Origin: Palaemon carinicauda
Lineage: Eukaryota > Arthropoda > Malacostraca > Decapoda > Palaemonidae
Direction: 5' to 3'
Length of the DNA: 64,000 nucleotides
Assembly (NCBI RefSeq): GCF_036898095.1
Contig: NC_090765.1
Coordinates: forward strand, 29,445,067-29,509,066
Shown here: piece by piece, positions 1 through 10,722 of the stretch
Layout: every line of letters begins with the position of its first letter
How positions within the stretch are numbered: position 1 is the first letter of the stretch
Notes under the pieces: generated by a model
Seen by the model: the letters and a program-made list of their open reading frames with translations, nothing else
Databases searched by the model: none
Told to the model about the DNA's origin: nothing
Position numbers and translations under genes: made by a program

Positions 1-2
1 AG

Positions 3-338
3 CAGGTAAAGACCCAGTATGACCAGCATGCCCACCCCCTGCCAAAGTTGAGTGTCAGACAGCAAGTTCGGATTCAAGACCCGACTTCTCATCGTGGGGA
101 CAAAGTTGGCATTGCCATGGGCCTTGGAAAGTCAAGAGACTATCAAATTCGTCTCCCTAGTGGTCGTGTGTGGTGGCATAATCGCCATTTTCTTCCCCCA
201 GTGCCACCCACTATCAGTGACCCCTTTCTCCCTGACCCTATTTGCCCTTGTCAGGACCTAGAAAGAGAGTCCTTAGTCACTATTCCTCCAGGGAACCCAC
301 GTTGTTCCCAAAGACTCATAGAAAAGGAGTCCGCTTGA
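3..338 (+). pseudogene. 3' end of a Ty3/gypsy-type pol (integrase C-terminal tail), partial
   Basis: The frame opens at the window edge and ends in a stop at about 338. It reads as the variable tail after the integrase core of a Ty3/gypsy polyprotein: a basic Q-x-V-R-I-Q-D-P segment, a D-K-V-G beta-strand-like segment, and the L-P-S-G-R-V-W-W-x-N-R-x-F-L block typical of this region, followed by a Pro-rich end and a Q-R-L-I-E-K run. The catalytic core lies outside the window. A purine run at 356-366 shortly after the stop could be the polypurine tract before a 3' LTR. Family assignment rests on recalled motif resemblance; intactness cannot be judged. Confidence 0.6.
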
Positions 339-689
339 GATTGCATTACAAGCGTGAGGGGGAGGTAGGTATAGGTACACGAAAAGACCCATTTAACATG
401 TACCAATATTCATTATTGTCGTCATTCTGTATGTACCATTTATTGTATTATGTGCTTTCAAGCATTATTTCCAGGTGTTGCATATCAGCAGAATAATGAA
501 TGTCTTATTAATATGATATGGCAACATTGTATTACCATTGGCAACACTTACTTATTGTTCGCATGATGCACTATCTTATTTGCCCTGATTTCTTATTGAT
601 GAGTTGTTCCCACGGACTTTGTATTTTTCTTGTAAGATGTTTAAAATCTACTTTTAAAATTGTATCCTTGCCCTACCTATTAAGATAAA
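339..689. other. Non-coding stretch after the pol fragment; possible LTR start
   Basis: After the pol stop there is a G-rich purine run (356-366) that could be a polypurine tract, followed by AT-rich sequence with no convincing ORF. A 3' LTR could begin here, but no second LTR copy is available in the window to define it. Confidence 0.3.
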
Positions 690-1175
690 GGTTACCAACA
701 CGTACTCAGGGAATGACTGTTCGTGAAAAGCTGGAAATTATTACGTTTTGGAAGGTCAAGGTCAAGCAAAATGTCTAATTCACGTAATCAGTCATAAGTG
801 TGGACGTTGTTGCTACAAAGACTTCATAATTGGTTCATATTTGAGTGTTTGAAAATTCACGCCCATTAATACATGTTAAGGTCGAGTGCAAGATCGAGGT
901 CCAGCAAAAGGTCATTAACCATATGGTAAAAATTTTAGTCTTAAAGTAATGACACTTGCAGGGATTTTAAACTTTAAAGAGCTAAAAATTATTAAATTTT
1001 TAGAAGGTCAAGGTCATGGACGAGCAAAACATCCTAAAGGTTGAGAAATAAGCTATCCTGCTGGAGGTCTACGCTCTAATTAGTGCCTCTCTAATTGGAA
1101 TGTCTTTTGCTACAATTTAACGTTGATGGTATATATTTGTCACGAGAATAAAGATTATGAAAGAAGAGGGAGGTA
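690..1175 (+). repeat. Dispersed repeat B, copy 1
   Basis: About 490 bp closely matches 24310-24866 on the same strand and 15640-16020 on the opposite strand. All copies carry repeated GGAAGGTCAAGGTCA-type blocks, an ACATGTTAAGGTCGA block and the end block CACGAGAATAAAGATT. No coding capacity is seen. The class is unknown; it behaves as a non-autonomous element. LINE sequence begins directly after this copy. Confidence 0.75.
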
Positions 1176-1179
1176 GAAG

Positions 1180-3899
1180 TAGAATACTGCTGTTGGTAAT
1201 AGTGGGATATTCTTAGCAGATATCACAGATCATTTCCCAATTTTCTGTAGTCTATTAATGCCTATATTAAACAACGTAGACAACAAAATAAAAATTCAAT
1301 TCAGAGATATGAGCGAAGTGAATGACAGGAAATTCACGGAACTCCTGAGGGGGAAAGACTGGACCGAATATGGTCAAGCCTCATTAGATCCTCACCTGGG
1401 GGCGGCCTCTTTTACGGATGAAATAGACAGCTTTTTCAATGAATGCTTTCCCTTAAAAACAAAATATGTAAGTGTTAAAAGATTGGTGAATAAGTGGCTC
1501 TCCAAAGGGCTACTGAAATCAATTAACATTAAACATAATTTATATCGAAGAATGAAATTGGGTGCTTATAGTGCCCAACGCTATAGAAACTATTGTAATA
1601 TGTTGCTTACATTAATTCGCGTGGCAAAGAAAAAATATTTTGATAGTACTTTTGATCAACTCCGAAATGATGCAAAAAAATCCTGGGATCTCATAAATTC
1701 GTCCCTTAGGCCTGGAAAGAAAAAGCGCACGTCGCTAAGAAAACTCATTGGTCGTAACGGCGAAACTATTACTGACAGCCAACAGATTGCAAATGCTTTT
1801 AATCTTCATTTCTCTACAATTGGCATTACTCTCCGAGATGCCCTGCCTCAAAATAATCAGTTAGATTTTCATTCCTATTTGCCTCCTTCAAATCAGCAGT
1901 CTATTTATTTGACCCCATCTTCTCCACTTGAAGTAATCAACATTATAAAAAAACTAAAGAACAAAAAAGCAAATATTCATTCTCCCCCTACTAAACTATA
2001 TAAGAATAATGCTAGTTTACTTGCCTTTCCTATATCCTTATTGTTCAACCGTTGTATTGCCTCTGGCATTTATCCTGACATTTTTAAAATAGCATGCGTT
2101 ACTGTGCTACATAAGTCTGGTGATAAATCGGATGTCAATAACTATAGACCAATAAGTTGCCTTCCCTTATTGAATAAGATTTTTGAAAAATTATTGTACA
2201 ATCGACTCTACTCTTTCTTTACTAGATGTAATATCTTTTCTTCCTGTCAGTATGGCTTTCTGCGTGGCGTTAGTACAAGTGATGCTGTAAATGACCTTCT
2301 TGAAAATATCTACAATGCGATGAATAAAAATGAATACCTTGGTGCGGTCTTTTTAGATTTGAGTAAAGCCTTTGACACAGTGTCTCATGATGTGCTGCTT
2401 AAAAAGCTCGAACATTATGGAATACGTGGAAATGCGTTACTCTTACTAAAATCCTACTTAACGAGTCGTAAACAATTTGTGACTCTCGATGGCCATCTCT
2501 CAGAGGTTATGGATGTCAAAATAGGTGTTCCCCAGGGATCAGTCCTAAGACCGTTATTTTTCCTCGCCTATATCAATGATCTACCTCGATCAGTAGGTAG
2601 GTTAAGCTCCATACTCTTTGCCGATGACACTACGCTTCACTTTAGACATAAAAATATCTACTCCCTCTGTGATACACTAACCAATGATTTAACTCATGTA
2701 AAAAACTGGCTACTAGCAAATAATTTAACCTTAAATGAAAGAAAGACATAGTTCATAATCTTTTCTCTACGAAGAGTTCCTGATAACATAAGGGTTTCTA
2801 TAGGAAATCACACTCTGGATCAGAAGTCCAGTGGTAAATTTTTAGGGATAATTCTTGATAATAAACTAACTTTCTGTGAGCATGTAAATATGACAGTTAA
2901 TAAAATTGCCAAAGTAATGGGTATCATATATAGATTAAAAGAGTATTTCCCCTTATATATTATAAAACAATTGTATCACTCGTTAGTATCTCCTCACCTA
3001 AATTACTGCAATACGGCGTGGGGGAGTAGTAGTAGAAATGTCTTGCAACCATTAATTGTAATTCAAAAAAGACTGGTAAGAATCATAAGCTCCAGTGATT
3101 ACTTAGCTCATACAACGCCACTTTTCCGGTCTCTCTCGATATTGAAGCTGGAAGACAATTATAAGCTCTCCTTAATGAATATGATGTTCCAAACACTTAT
3201 TTTGAACAAATTTCCAGATTTAAGACGAAAAATATTTCAGGAACAATCAGTTCATCCATATGGAACAAGAAATTCAAACTTAACTCTCCCTTTCATACGT
3301 ATTAATAGATGCGAGCAATCGTATCTATACCAAGGTATTAAACTTTGGAATACTCTGCCCGCTTATCTAAAGGCACTGCTTAGCGTTCGGTCTTTTAAGA
3401 AATCATATACAAATCTCCTGTTATCTGGGTATTAAGCTTTATTAATAAATATTTATACTTGCCTACCTAACCACAACGCAAGTATGTTTCATTGTTTAGA
3501 ATATTTTTTTATTTGTAAAACTAGTTCTTTTACTGAGTTTTTTGCTTATATCTACAATTTTTTCAATGTATATACCATTAGCTTTCATATACCATCTTTC
3601 CTTATCATATAAATATGCATTTCCATTTGTTTTTAGGCTAAGATTCTCATTTATATGTATCTATTTGTATACATATGATTATGTATATGTATGCGTACAT
3701 TTTGTATATCTATATCCATATTTACTTTATTTTTTATTTTTACTTAATTGATGATATTATTTTGTTGTATTATTGCCCGAAGAGCTCTGCTCCACATGGG
3801 CTTGGACTGAGTCTTTTTTTCTTTTTGTAAATCTTTGAATGTAAATATTTTTTGTCCAATAAACATTATTATTATTATATTATTATTATTATTATTATT
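1180..3899 (+). mobile_element. 5'-truncated LINE (CR1/Jockey-like) ending in an (ATT)n tail
   Basis: The element opens inside the C-terminal end of the endonuclease, runs through reverse transcriptase and a C-terminal domain, then a 3' UTR of about 430 bp and an (ATT)n tail at about 3868-3899. The 3' UTR contains a short hairpin-like segment (GCCC...GGGC near 3775-3802). 5' truncation and a simple-repeat tail are hallmarks of target-primed reverse transcription. The tail stops about 32 bp from the 3' end of the U2 gene copy that follows on the opposite strand. Confidence 0.85.
1201..3435 (+). pseudogene. LINE ORF2 remnant: endonuclease end, reverse transcriptase and C-terminal domain, one nonsense codon
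   Basis: The reading frame starts before the first ATG (1258): codons from 1201 encode D-I-T-D-H-F-P-I, the S/T-D-H-x-P-I signature of the APE endonuclease. The RT domain follows with S-K-A-F-D-T at 2362-2379, G-V-P-Q-G-S, and the catalytic F-A-D-D at 2617-2628. The frame is broken only by a TAG at 2749-2751. It then continues in the same frame through the thumb and C-terminal region (L-W-N-T-L-P near the end) to the stop at 3435. A single stop and no frameshift suggest a fairly young insertion. The clade is uncertain (CR1/L2/Jockey-like). Confidence 0.85.
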
Positions 3900-3931
3900 C
3901 CAATGTTTTAGTTATGATGTTTGTTTTTTCT

Positions 3932-4397
3932 CCCCTGGGGGAGTGGACCGATCCCGGAGGTACTGCAATACCGGGCCGATCCGCGGCAAAGGTGGAGCAA
4001 GCCCCTAGCACTTCGCCAAGACCCAAAAATCAGTTTAATATCGTAGATCCCACATGGGGATCGTATCAGATATTAAGCTGATAAGAACAGATACTACACT
4101 TCAGGGTTGCCAGATTATTTCGACTGAATTATCGTACATGAGCCTTAAAATTGTCGTTTTTCAACCAAAATTATCGTACACAGTTTCAATATAATTATTA
4201 GGGTGTTACATGATTGACTTATTTCAAAAGATTTTAGTATAATTGTTTAATTAAACCCACACACACCTACATTGTTTATACCTTAGGTATGTATCGTACA
4301 TCGTACCGGACCCTAAATAATCGTACATGTACTATAATTATCGTACGAATGGCAACCCTGCTACACTTTGATCTTAGCCAAAAGGCCGAGAAGCGAT
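3932..4397 (-). pseudogene. U2: U2 snRNA gene copy 1, split by a hAT-type insertion
   Basis: Read on the minus strand from 4397, this has the U2 5' end (ATCGCTTCTCGG), then the insertion, then the rest of U2 including the Sm site GATTTTTGG and stems III/IV. Removing 259 bp of element plus one 8-bp duplication leaves the same 199-nt span as the three intact copies. The break is at nt 37/38, inside the branch-point recognition segment GTAGTA (nt 34-39). The gene almost certainly no longer makes functional U2. The 3' end is approximate because mature U2 may stop 5-10 nt earlier. Confidence 0.93.
4102..4360. mobile_element. hAT-type non-autonomous transposon (MITE) inside U2
   Basis: A 259-bp element with 11-bp perfect terminal inverted repeats, CAGGGTTGCCA at 4102-4112 and its complement at 4350-4360. 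It is flanked by an 8-bp target duplication CTACACTT at 4094-4101 and 4361-4368. An 8-bp duplication with CAGGG-type ends is the hAT superfamily signature. Subterminal ATTATCGTAC motifs occur several times near both ends. There is no ORF. Three intact U2 copies in this window show the empty site. Confidence 0.93.
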
Positions 4398-4712
4398 ACT
4401 CAATAGTTCAAGTTCTCTAGACCAGGAGGCAGCAACTGCTGAAACCTAGAGATCCAGAGTGAGGATAAAAAGGTCATAACTGTTGAAAGGTATTATCCAA
4501 TATCATCAAATCCAAACTAATATATTGATAGAAATATTATTTTATGGTATATTGCACATTTAAGCTTAAAATATAGGTTCCAAAACAACCTTTTGCACCT
4601 AAACCTGTTCACATTTTCACAAGTAGGTAGTTACTTGCACCTCTTTTAGAGTCTTGTAAATTGTATATTATACTGTTCTCAGTATTTAATATCTATGGCG
4701 AAGAGTTCGTCA

Positions 4713-5260
4713 GACTAACCAGAGAGTAACTTATGGGGTCGTTTGACTGGCCAGACAGTACTACATTGGATCCTTCTCTCTGGTTACAGTTCTTTTACCC
4801 TCTGTCCTTATACAGTTGACAACATTGAGGCTACCAAACAATTTATCTTCTCTCAAGGGGATAACTACTGCATTGTAATTATTCAGTGGTTATTTCCCCA
4901 CTTGGTAAGGGTTGAAGAGACACTTTCTAGTGTTGGGTTGTGCCATAGTCTCTGTACCATGGTCTTCCATTGTCTTGGGTTAGAGTTCTCTTGCTTGAGG
5001 GTACACTCGAACACACTATTCTATCATATTTCTCTTCTTTTGTTGAAGTTTTTATAGTTTATATAGGAAATATTTATTTTAAAGCTGTTGCTGTTCTTAA
5101 AATAAATATTTCCTATATAAACTAGATGAAGAAGACTGTTCTTAAAATATTCTGTTTCCTTGTTTCCATTCCTCACTGGGCTATTTTTCCTGTTGGAGCC
5201 CCTAGCCTTATAGCATTCTGCTGTTCCAACTATGGTTGTAGCTTAATAATAATAATAATA
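4713..5260 (+). repeat. Dispersed repeat C, copy 1 (internally deleted)
   Basis: It shares the blocks GGCCAGACAGTACTAC, TACCATGGTCTTCCA and the terminal GTAGCTTA-(ATA)n with copies at 11812-12436, 24868-25525, 45290-45930 and 57300-57920. It has lost parts of the interior. The AAT-type tail and variable truncation point to retroposition. Confidence 0.8.
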
Positions 5261-5544
5261 ATAATGGCTGCCTCATTTGCATTGATCTTATACTCCGTCT
5301 TCTCAATGGTTCTTATCTTCTTTTCAGGATCACTGCATACAGCCAGTATTGTTTTACCCGAATTGTAAATTTTACCTGACTTATAAACTTTACATTAAAA
5401 CCTTGATTCGCCAATCATTCCTGAATTTGACTACCCACCATGAAGGATGACTTTTGCTGTTACTGGCTATATGCAGTAATTCTGAAAGAAGATAAACATT
5501 GAGAAGATGGGGTTTAAGATCAATGCAACTGAGGCAGCCATTAT
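5261..5544. repeat. Foldback element with imperfect arms of about 85 bp
   Basis: The ends are inverted copies (AATGGCTGCCTCA and its complement). Inner blocks around 5280-5350 and 5464-5530 pair imperfectly across a central spacer of about 110 bp. The element sits immediately after the (ATA)n tail of repeat C copy 1. No coding sequence. Confidence 0.65.
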
Positions 5545-6020
5545 TTTCAACAAAACATGGTTGAAAGATGGTCTACTACCCAATAATAATAATAATAATG
5601 ATAATAATAATAATGATAATGCAGACAGAATATTCTGCAGATTGATGTGCATATAAAGTTGGGTTAAACTGTATTATTAGAGGGATACCGGGATACTTTT
5701 GTGTAAAATTTCTTTTTAAAGGTATTTCCTTATATCGCAAAGATAAATATGCAGAATCATACTTTCAATATACCGGAATGTTCGTTTTGCAAGTGATTAG
5801 AAGGTAGAATTACTTATTTCCCGGAAGCAGTTCATGATTTCGTTAGGTCGGTAATTGTAATTCATCCTTTGGATTGTTTAGAGATTTAACGAGCTGGAAA
5901 TGAGGAAAGAGACCGTGCCATCACGAAACTTAATACGAAGTAACATTTGCGATGACAAGATCAAAATTCTGTCTATTGTGCAGTGAGTTATTTTCAAATT
6001 ATTATTCTAAACTGTGATAT

Positions 6021-6023
<3 letters not shown>

Positions 6024-6064
<41 letters not shown>
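6024..6064. repeat. (CT)n tract upstream of U1 copy 1
   Basis: Pure CT dinucleotide run about 217 bp before the U1 start, in the same relative place as in the other three U1 units. Confidence 0.95.
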
Positions 6065-6065
<1 letters not shown>

Positions 6066-6280
6066 AGTATGAATGTTTAAATTTTTTTATCATTATTAAG
6101 AAGAGAGACTTTTAAGGTATTTTAAAATTTTCTTAATTAACCAATATGCTTTTCAAAACGTTTTTATTCTACTGACAAGGATTAAATTTATTAATTGATT
6201 AATTAAAGCATTATTGATGATTATTTGGTAGATTGTATTCAGGCGATGTAGTGTTGAGTTCAAATGATGGTGGAGAGAGC

Positions 6281-6443
6281 ATACTTACCTGGCACAGGGG
6301 ACACCATGATCACGAAGGTGGTTCCCCCAAGTTGAGGCTCACCATTGCACTCCGGTGGTGCTGACCCTTGCGATTGACCCAAATGTGGTCAACTCGGGTG
6401 CGAAATTTTTGGTAGCGAGGGACTGCGTTCGCGCTATCCCTCT
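6281..6443 (+). ncRNA. U1: U1 spliceosomal snRNA, copy 1
   Basis: U1 base-pairs with 5' splice sites in the nucleus. The gene begins ATACTTACCTGG, whose ACTTACCT pairs with the 5' splice site. It has the stem-loop II loop ATTGCACTCC that binds U1A, the Sm site AATTTTTGG, and a terminal stem-loop with a TTCG tetraloop (CTGCGTTCGCGC). Length is about 163 nt, as expected. It is identical to copies 3 and 4. It is transcribed away from U2 copy 1. Upstream it carries the conserved PSE-position block and the (CT)n tract. The exact 3' end is approximate. Confidence 0.97.
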
Positions 6444-7029
6444 TAATATAATTAACATGTAGCTAGGATTCATTGGACAGTTGCTATAACTACTGATCTT
6501 CAATACAGAAGTTAGTGACAAGCCATTTTTTTTTATTAATTATTATTTAAAGAATTATATTAAAGACTAATACCTATGTTAATTAACTAGGTCTTGTAAT
6601 ATCTTCAATCTTCAATGGTAGATATAATTAAATGTGATTGAGTTGCATAAGAAGAAAACAAGATTTTTTATCTTGATACATAAGTTTTTCTTCTAATTAT
6701 TTGCCACATCCATGACTGTCTAATAGAATCATATAGAATCGATGCAATCTTACTGGTCAGGTAGTTGGGATGTTTATAGGAGTCAGAAGTTTCACTCTTA
6801 TTCATGACCAATATAAATTGGCACCTCCTGTGGTAGTAAAACAGACTGTTCAGCTAGTGACATCGACCCTCCTATCTATGAGAGAGTCTCCTATTGATGG
6901 TCATTGATTTTTATATAAAAATAATTTATATTTTTCTTAGCCATAAAAACATGAGACCTTGAAGTTACAATGCCCACTGCAACCACTCTACAAGTCCTAG
7001 GTAAGAATTAAGGTAACTGTGTTTACCTA
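6444..7029 (+). other. Conserved U1 downstream flank
   Basis: AT-rich sequence with no ORF. It is diverged but recognisably homologous to the 3' flanks of the other U1 copies (13490-14154 inverted, 28404-29044, 37896-38579). This shows that about 600 bp of flank belongs to the ancestral snRNA repeat unit. Confidence 0.75.
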
Positions 7030-7600
7030 GTAGAGAGCTTAATCGTTAGGTTTGTTCAGTCTGTGGTAGATTACCTGGAGCTTTCTCCTGATGGGGGCTT
7101 TTTTGACAACATATATCTCCAAAGAGATGTTAATTATCATGAGTAAGGGGCACTCAAAGAAGAGTACAGTTTTAGCTCTGCCTATAAAGCATTTCTGGTT
7201 TTTAATAAGCTTATCGTAAAAGGATTCATTTGTTTTGAGGTTCAGCCATAAGAGCACCAAAAACCGGCGCCATTTAGAACCTTGAAGAATTGTTCGAATA
7301 AGAGGAGATAGTTTTATAACAACAAGTCCCAGTAAGTAGAAGAGACTGAGAGAGGAAGCTAAAAAAATGCTAATAAGAGGAGATAGTTTTATAGCAACAA
7401 GTCCCAGTAAGTAGAAGAGACTGAGAGAGGAAGCGAAAAGAATGTGAGTAGCAGAAGTAGGAGCTGTTAAAAAGAGAAGTAATTTCAGCTCATGGGGTGG
7501 TGAGGGACAGACTTTATGGTGGTAAGAGGGAGGGGTTAGTCTGGGAAGAAAAGAGGATTTGGGGAGCTCAGCTCCCACTCAGGAAAGCGCTCTCAGTCAG
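7030..7600 (-). pseudogene. Gag-like element 3'/inter-unit segment, inverted (duplicated at 38580-39143)
   Basis: On the minus strand this matches the segment that follows gag-like units elsewhere (10130-10600 and 41800-42240, plus strand). An ORF at 7039-7578 has an internal duplication of about 60 bp (S-L-S-L-F-Y-L-L-G-L repeated). A degenerate GCTCT...AGAGC hairpin lies at 7175-7190. Whether this stretch is coding is doubtful; conservation looks better explained as element 3' region. Confidence 0.5.
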
Positions 7601-7602
7601 CA

Positions 7603-9240
7603 CTTATCCAGCAAAGGGGACACCTCAATATCATCCCCTACATTGACGGTCATCCTTAGACTGGCTAGTTTTTTTTTTTATTCAGCTAGCAGGCTGGCTG
7701 AAATTTTCAACTGTACCTCTTGGCTGTCGACTTACAGATGAGCATGCTTGAGGTTGTGCCTTTCTGTGAAAAGAGAGACCAATCTTTTAGGAATCTCCCA
7801 TGGCGATGAACTCTTGCTCATGACAGCCACCTTGTCTGTTACTATAGTAATTGTTAAGAAGCCTCCTCTCCAGACTGTGACGATTACCACTTCAGGAAGA
7901 GAAAGTTCTTGCCCTGATCCAAAGTCACCTTTGATAGCAGTAACCACAGCATATCTTGTCATTGCAATGACTGTGGTTTCGCCCACGAATTACTTTTCCA
8001 CAAAAATAAAGAGAAAAAAAAATATTCCTAACAGTACGTCTAAATGGCCGAAATCCTCTACATCTACCCCTTCTGTCCCATTCCTATGCATGTCACATCA
8101 CCTTCCTTACCCATTCCTCCTACCACCTCTCCATACCCTGTTCCTGCCTCCCCTACTAAGTCAGTGGGAACCCTTGCTGCTAAGAAGAAGCGCAGATCCA
8201 AAACTCTGTGCACATCTTCAACTGTGAACACCTCACCTCACCTCATTCATCAGACAACCACCTGCCTTGCTGTAACTGATCCAACTGCCTGACACTGATT
8301 CTCAATAAAGCTCTCCCTTTCATAGAAGAGCCCTCACTTGAAGCAGCTGATTCACGAACAGCCGCCGCCACCTCACCAGCAGCAGCCACCCCACCAGTGG
8401 CTGTTCCCTCACCAACAGTAGCCACCCTACTAGTGGCTGTCACCTCACCAAAAGTAAGCATCCTATCTGCACTGCCCACCATACCTAATCAGTAACTTGC
8501 CAAGTTCAAGTTGCCAGCAACTGGGGTTCATATTATGCAGCAGTAGCTGCTATGGCACCTGCAAATCTCACGCTCAAGCTTACTGCCAGAACCAACCTCA
8601 AGTGTGATCTTATAATCACCTTGAAGGACCAGGACAGCGCCAGCCTTCCTCAGAGGAGTTCCTCCTTGACGTATCTGGACCCTACTAAGAGGCTGAGGAA
8701 GAACAGTGGTCTACAATTATGCAACAAAGATGCCACTGGATTTTATTACTAGCCTTCAACTGTCAGCGGTTTGGACACCAAAAAGAAGAATACAGGAGCC
8801 CAACTGTCTGGTGTCTGCAGTCAACGATATCCAACAAAGAAATGTATGCAGTAGATTTACACCAGGAAGGAAGGGAAACCTTTCCTAAGTCCCCAACTAT
8901 GCCCATTCCCATCATGCCAGGAACAGGTGGTGTCCAGAGTTCCTGAGGAGAAGTGAGGTTGTAATCAATCCACTGGCCATGACAGCAGCAGCAGCTTCTA
9001 TGCACCCAGCCACCTCTACAGCAACAGCAGTACCGACTCGGCCACCTAAGCCGCAGAGAGTCCCCTCTCGCAGACTTAATCAGCAACATGCCACCGTCCC
9101 TGCTCCTGATCCAGTTCCTCCTGTACCACCACCTCCTCAAGTTCCCTCTTCCTCTCTACCCTTCATAAACCCTTCCCTTAACTCTTGATTCACTCACCAA
9201 CTTGACTCTTTACCCCTTGAAAAAATCATTTGTCCTCCTC
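7603..9240 (+). pseudogene. Gag-like (ORF1-like) unit G1, frameshifted
   Basis: A decayed nucleic-acid-binding protein of the non-LTR ORF1 type. In order: a U1-like leader (7603-7624), a Cys-rich N-terminal remnant containing a C-H-C-N-D-C-type segment (about 7950-7975), and a Pro-rich linker with basic K-K-K-R-R-S-K. Then the RNA-binding-type region (L-T-A-R-T-N-L-K, I-I-T-L-K-D-Q-D, T-Y-L-D-P) at 8552-8752, a zinc-knuckle remnant F-N-C-Q-R-F-G-H near 8755, and a Pro-rich C-terminus to 9188. Several frameshifts and stops prevent expression. No reverse transcriptase follows. A close copy is at 39102-40800. Confidence 0.7.
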
Positions 9241-9509
9241 CGCTTCTTATCCAGAGTCTACACTCTACTCAAAATCCCCCTTTATGTCCAGACTCTTCTC
9301 CAATCCCTCCTTAGTCCTTCGCTCTCACCTTCTCCTTGAGCAGAGACAAGTTGTTATAACTTGTAACTACTGCAGTTCTCTCCTACTAAAAACCATCCTC
9401 TCCTTTCCCAGTCTTCTAATATTACTGGGACTTGCTGCTATAAAACTTTTACCTACTCCTAAAGCTTTTCTTTTCAGTTTCAGTTGGTTCTGGGATTTTA
9501 TTTGGCCTG

Positions 9510-9671
9510 GCAGCTACATTCTTTGGGCTAAGCAGCTGCGTCTACTTTCCCAGTCGTGGATGGCTATGCCTATGCAGCTTAGTTGCTATGCGAAGAGTCT
9601 CGTTCCTCTACAGATATGCTTATTAAAAAATTTTAACTCCTGCAGCTATGCTCCTGGTGCGGAGCAGCTGC
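9510..9671 (+). other. Stem-loop array in the 3' region of G1
   Basis: Two clean hairpins. At 9510-9539 the stem strands are GCAGCT and AGCTGC. At 9642-9671 the outer stem is GCAGCT/AGCTGC, then an AT bulge, then an inner stem GCTCC/GGAGC. They follow the pattern found after other gag-like units: outer stem, 5' AU bulge, inner stem, G-rich loop. A further hairpin (CTAAGAG/CTCTTAG) follows at about 9678-9706. Confidence 0.65.
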
Positions 9672-9974
9672 TTGTACTAAGAGCACACACTGTGTGCACT
9701 CTTAGAGGCTAGTGCCTTGTGACAAGAGCTCCTGCCCGGATGTAAAAGCCAGGCAATTTGAATGAACGAGGATTGGAGAACTTTAAAAAAGGAAAGTAGC
9801 CTGGAGAAAAGTAGAAGAAATGTGTTATCAGGTCTTCAATGGACAAAGATTCTATTGTTTAGATAAGGGGTGGGGTTGATTTGGACAGGGAAGAATTATG
9901 GGAAGGTGCTGGTACTAGTGTGGCAGGGAGGACTGGACCAGGAATGGTGGTAGGTTGGCACCAAGGTTGGTGGC

Positions 9975-10099
9975 GAGGTATCCTCTTTGCTTTGGGCAGC
10001 TGCTGGAGCTATGGCGGTTGCTGAAGAACTCCCCCTTAGCAAACCCACCTCAGCAACTGCCAAAGCTCCAGCAGCTGCCCAAAGCAAAGCGGATACCTC
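9975..10099. repeat. Foldback inside the gag-like inter-unit region
   Basis: Arms at 9975-10010 and 10064-10099 are inverted copies containing CTTTGGGCAGCTGCTGGAGC and its complement, around a spacer of about 55 bp. The homologous place at 41448-41583 keeps the same palindrome. It looks like two gag C-terminal segments meeting head to head. Confidence 0.7.
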
Positions 10100-10626
10100 A
10101 CCTCTGACCTTTGTGCCAACAAGTTCCTAAATGCTCTTTTCCTCGCAGACCAACCCATCCTTCTTACCACCATAAATACCACCCCTTACTACTCCATGAG
10201 CAGAAAAATAATTCTTCTTTTTATAACTTCTACTTTCTTTACCACTCAAAATCTTCCATTTCATCTCCCAGTCTCTCCTACTCACTGGACATACTGCTAT
10301 AACAATATTTCCTATTTCTAAACTTTTCTTTATGGTTCTAAATGAGGACCTGTTTTTGGTGCTTTTATGACTGAGCCACGAAGCCAATAAAACTCTTTAG
10401 GATAAGCTTACCAGAACTGCTCTATGGGCAGAGCTAAAGCTATACTCTTCTTTGAGTACCTCTTACTCATTATGTTTGACCTCTCTTTGGGATATATATT
10501 GTCAAAAAGGCTCCTGTCAGAGCAAAAACTCAGGGTAATATACCACTGACTGACCAAACCTAGCGATTATGCAGTCTCAGCTAAGCTCCTACACTGAAAG
10601 GCCTTCTCTAATGGCTCAAGAATCAG
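10100..10626 (+). other. Gag-like inter-unit (3' UTR-like) region
   Basis: Matches 41800-42240 on the same strand and 7030-7600 inverted. It contains the hairpin GCTCT...AGAGC at 10419-10434 and ends just before the U1-like leader. No convincing ORF. Confidence 0.6.
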
Positions 10627-10688
10627 CTTACCCTGCACAGGGGACACCAAGTCTTCCCTGCCCTGCTTACCCAGCACAGGGGGCACCA
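10627..10688 (+). other. U1-like: Tandem pair of U1-like leader sequences
   Basis: Two 23-nt segments, at 10627-10649 and 10666-10688, each resemble nt 4-26 of the U1 genes in this window (core GCACAGGGGACACC; the second copy has one A-to-G change). They lie 35-96 nt before the initiator ATG of gag-like unit G2. The same arrangement is at 42361-42422. Confidence 0.6.
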
Positions 10689-10722
10689 GTTCCCTGTCGG
10701 ATTAGTGCCAGCTTTCACCACC

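Larger units (their letters stand above)
4398..6280. promoter_or_regulatory. Divergent U2/U1 promoter region, interrupted by repeat C and a foldback
   Basis: This corresponds to the compact 1.05-kb regions at 14318-15368 and 27178-28240. It is enlarged by an insertion of about 0.9 kb at roughly 4713-5622. The U2 side keeps the conserved block TTCAGCAGTTGCTG about 46 bp before U2. The U1 side keeps the (CT)n tract, the TTAATTGATTAATTAAAG block and TTCAGGCGATGTAGTG about 43 bp before U1, the position of the snRNA proximal sequence element. Confidence 0.7.

Noticed and set aside
7732..7986. Antisense ORFs over gag-like units (also 8243-8482, 8763-9140, 36534-36797, 39400-39774)
   Set aside because: These are shadows of Pro- and Thr-rich gag-like coding sequence on the opposite strand.
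7748..8227. 159-codon ORF as a separate gene
   Set aside because: It overlaps the gag-like unit in a shifted frame; the neighbouring frames carry the conserved gag-like motifs.
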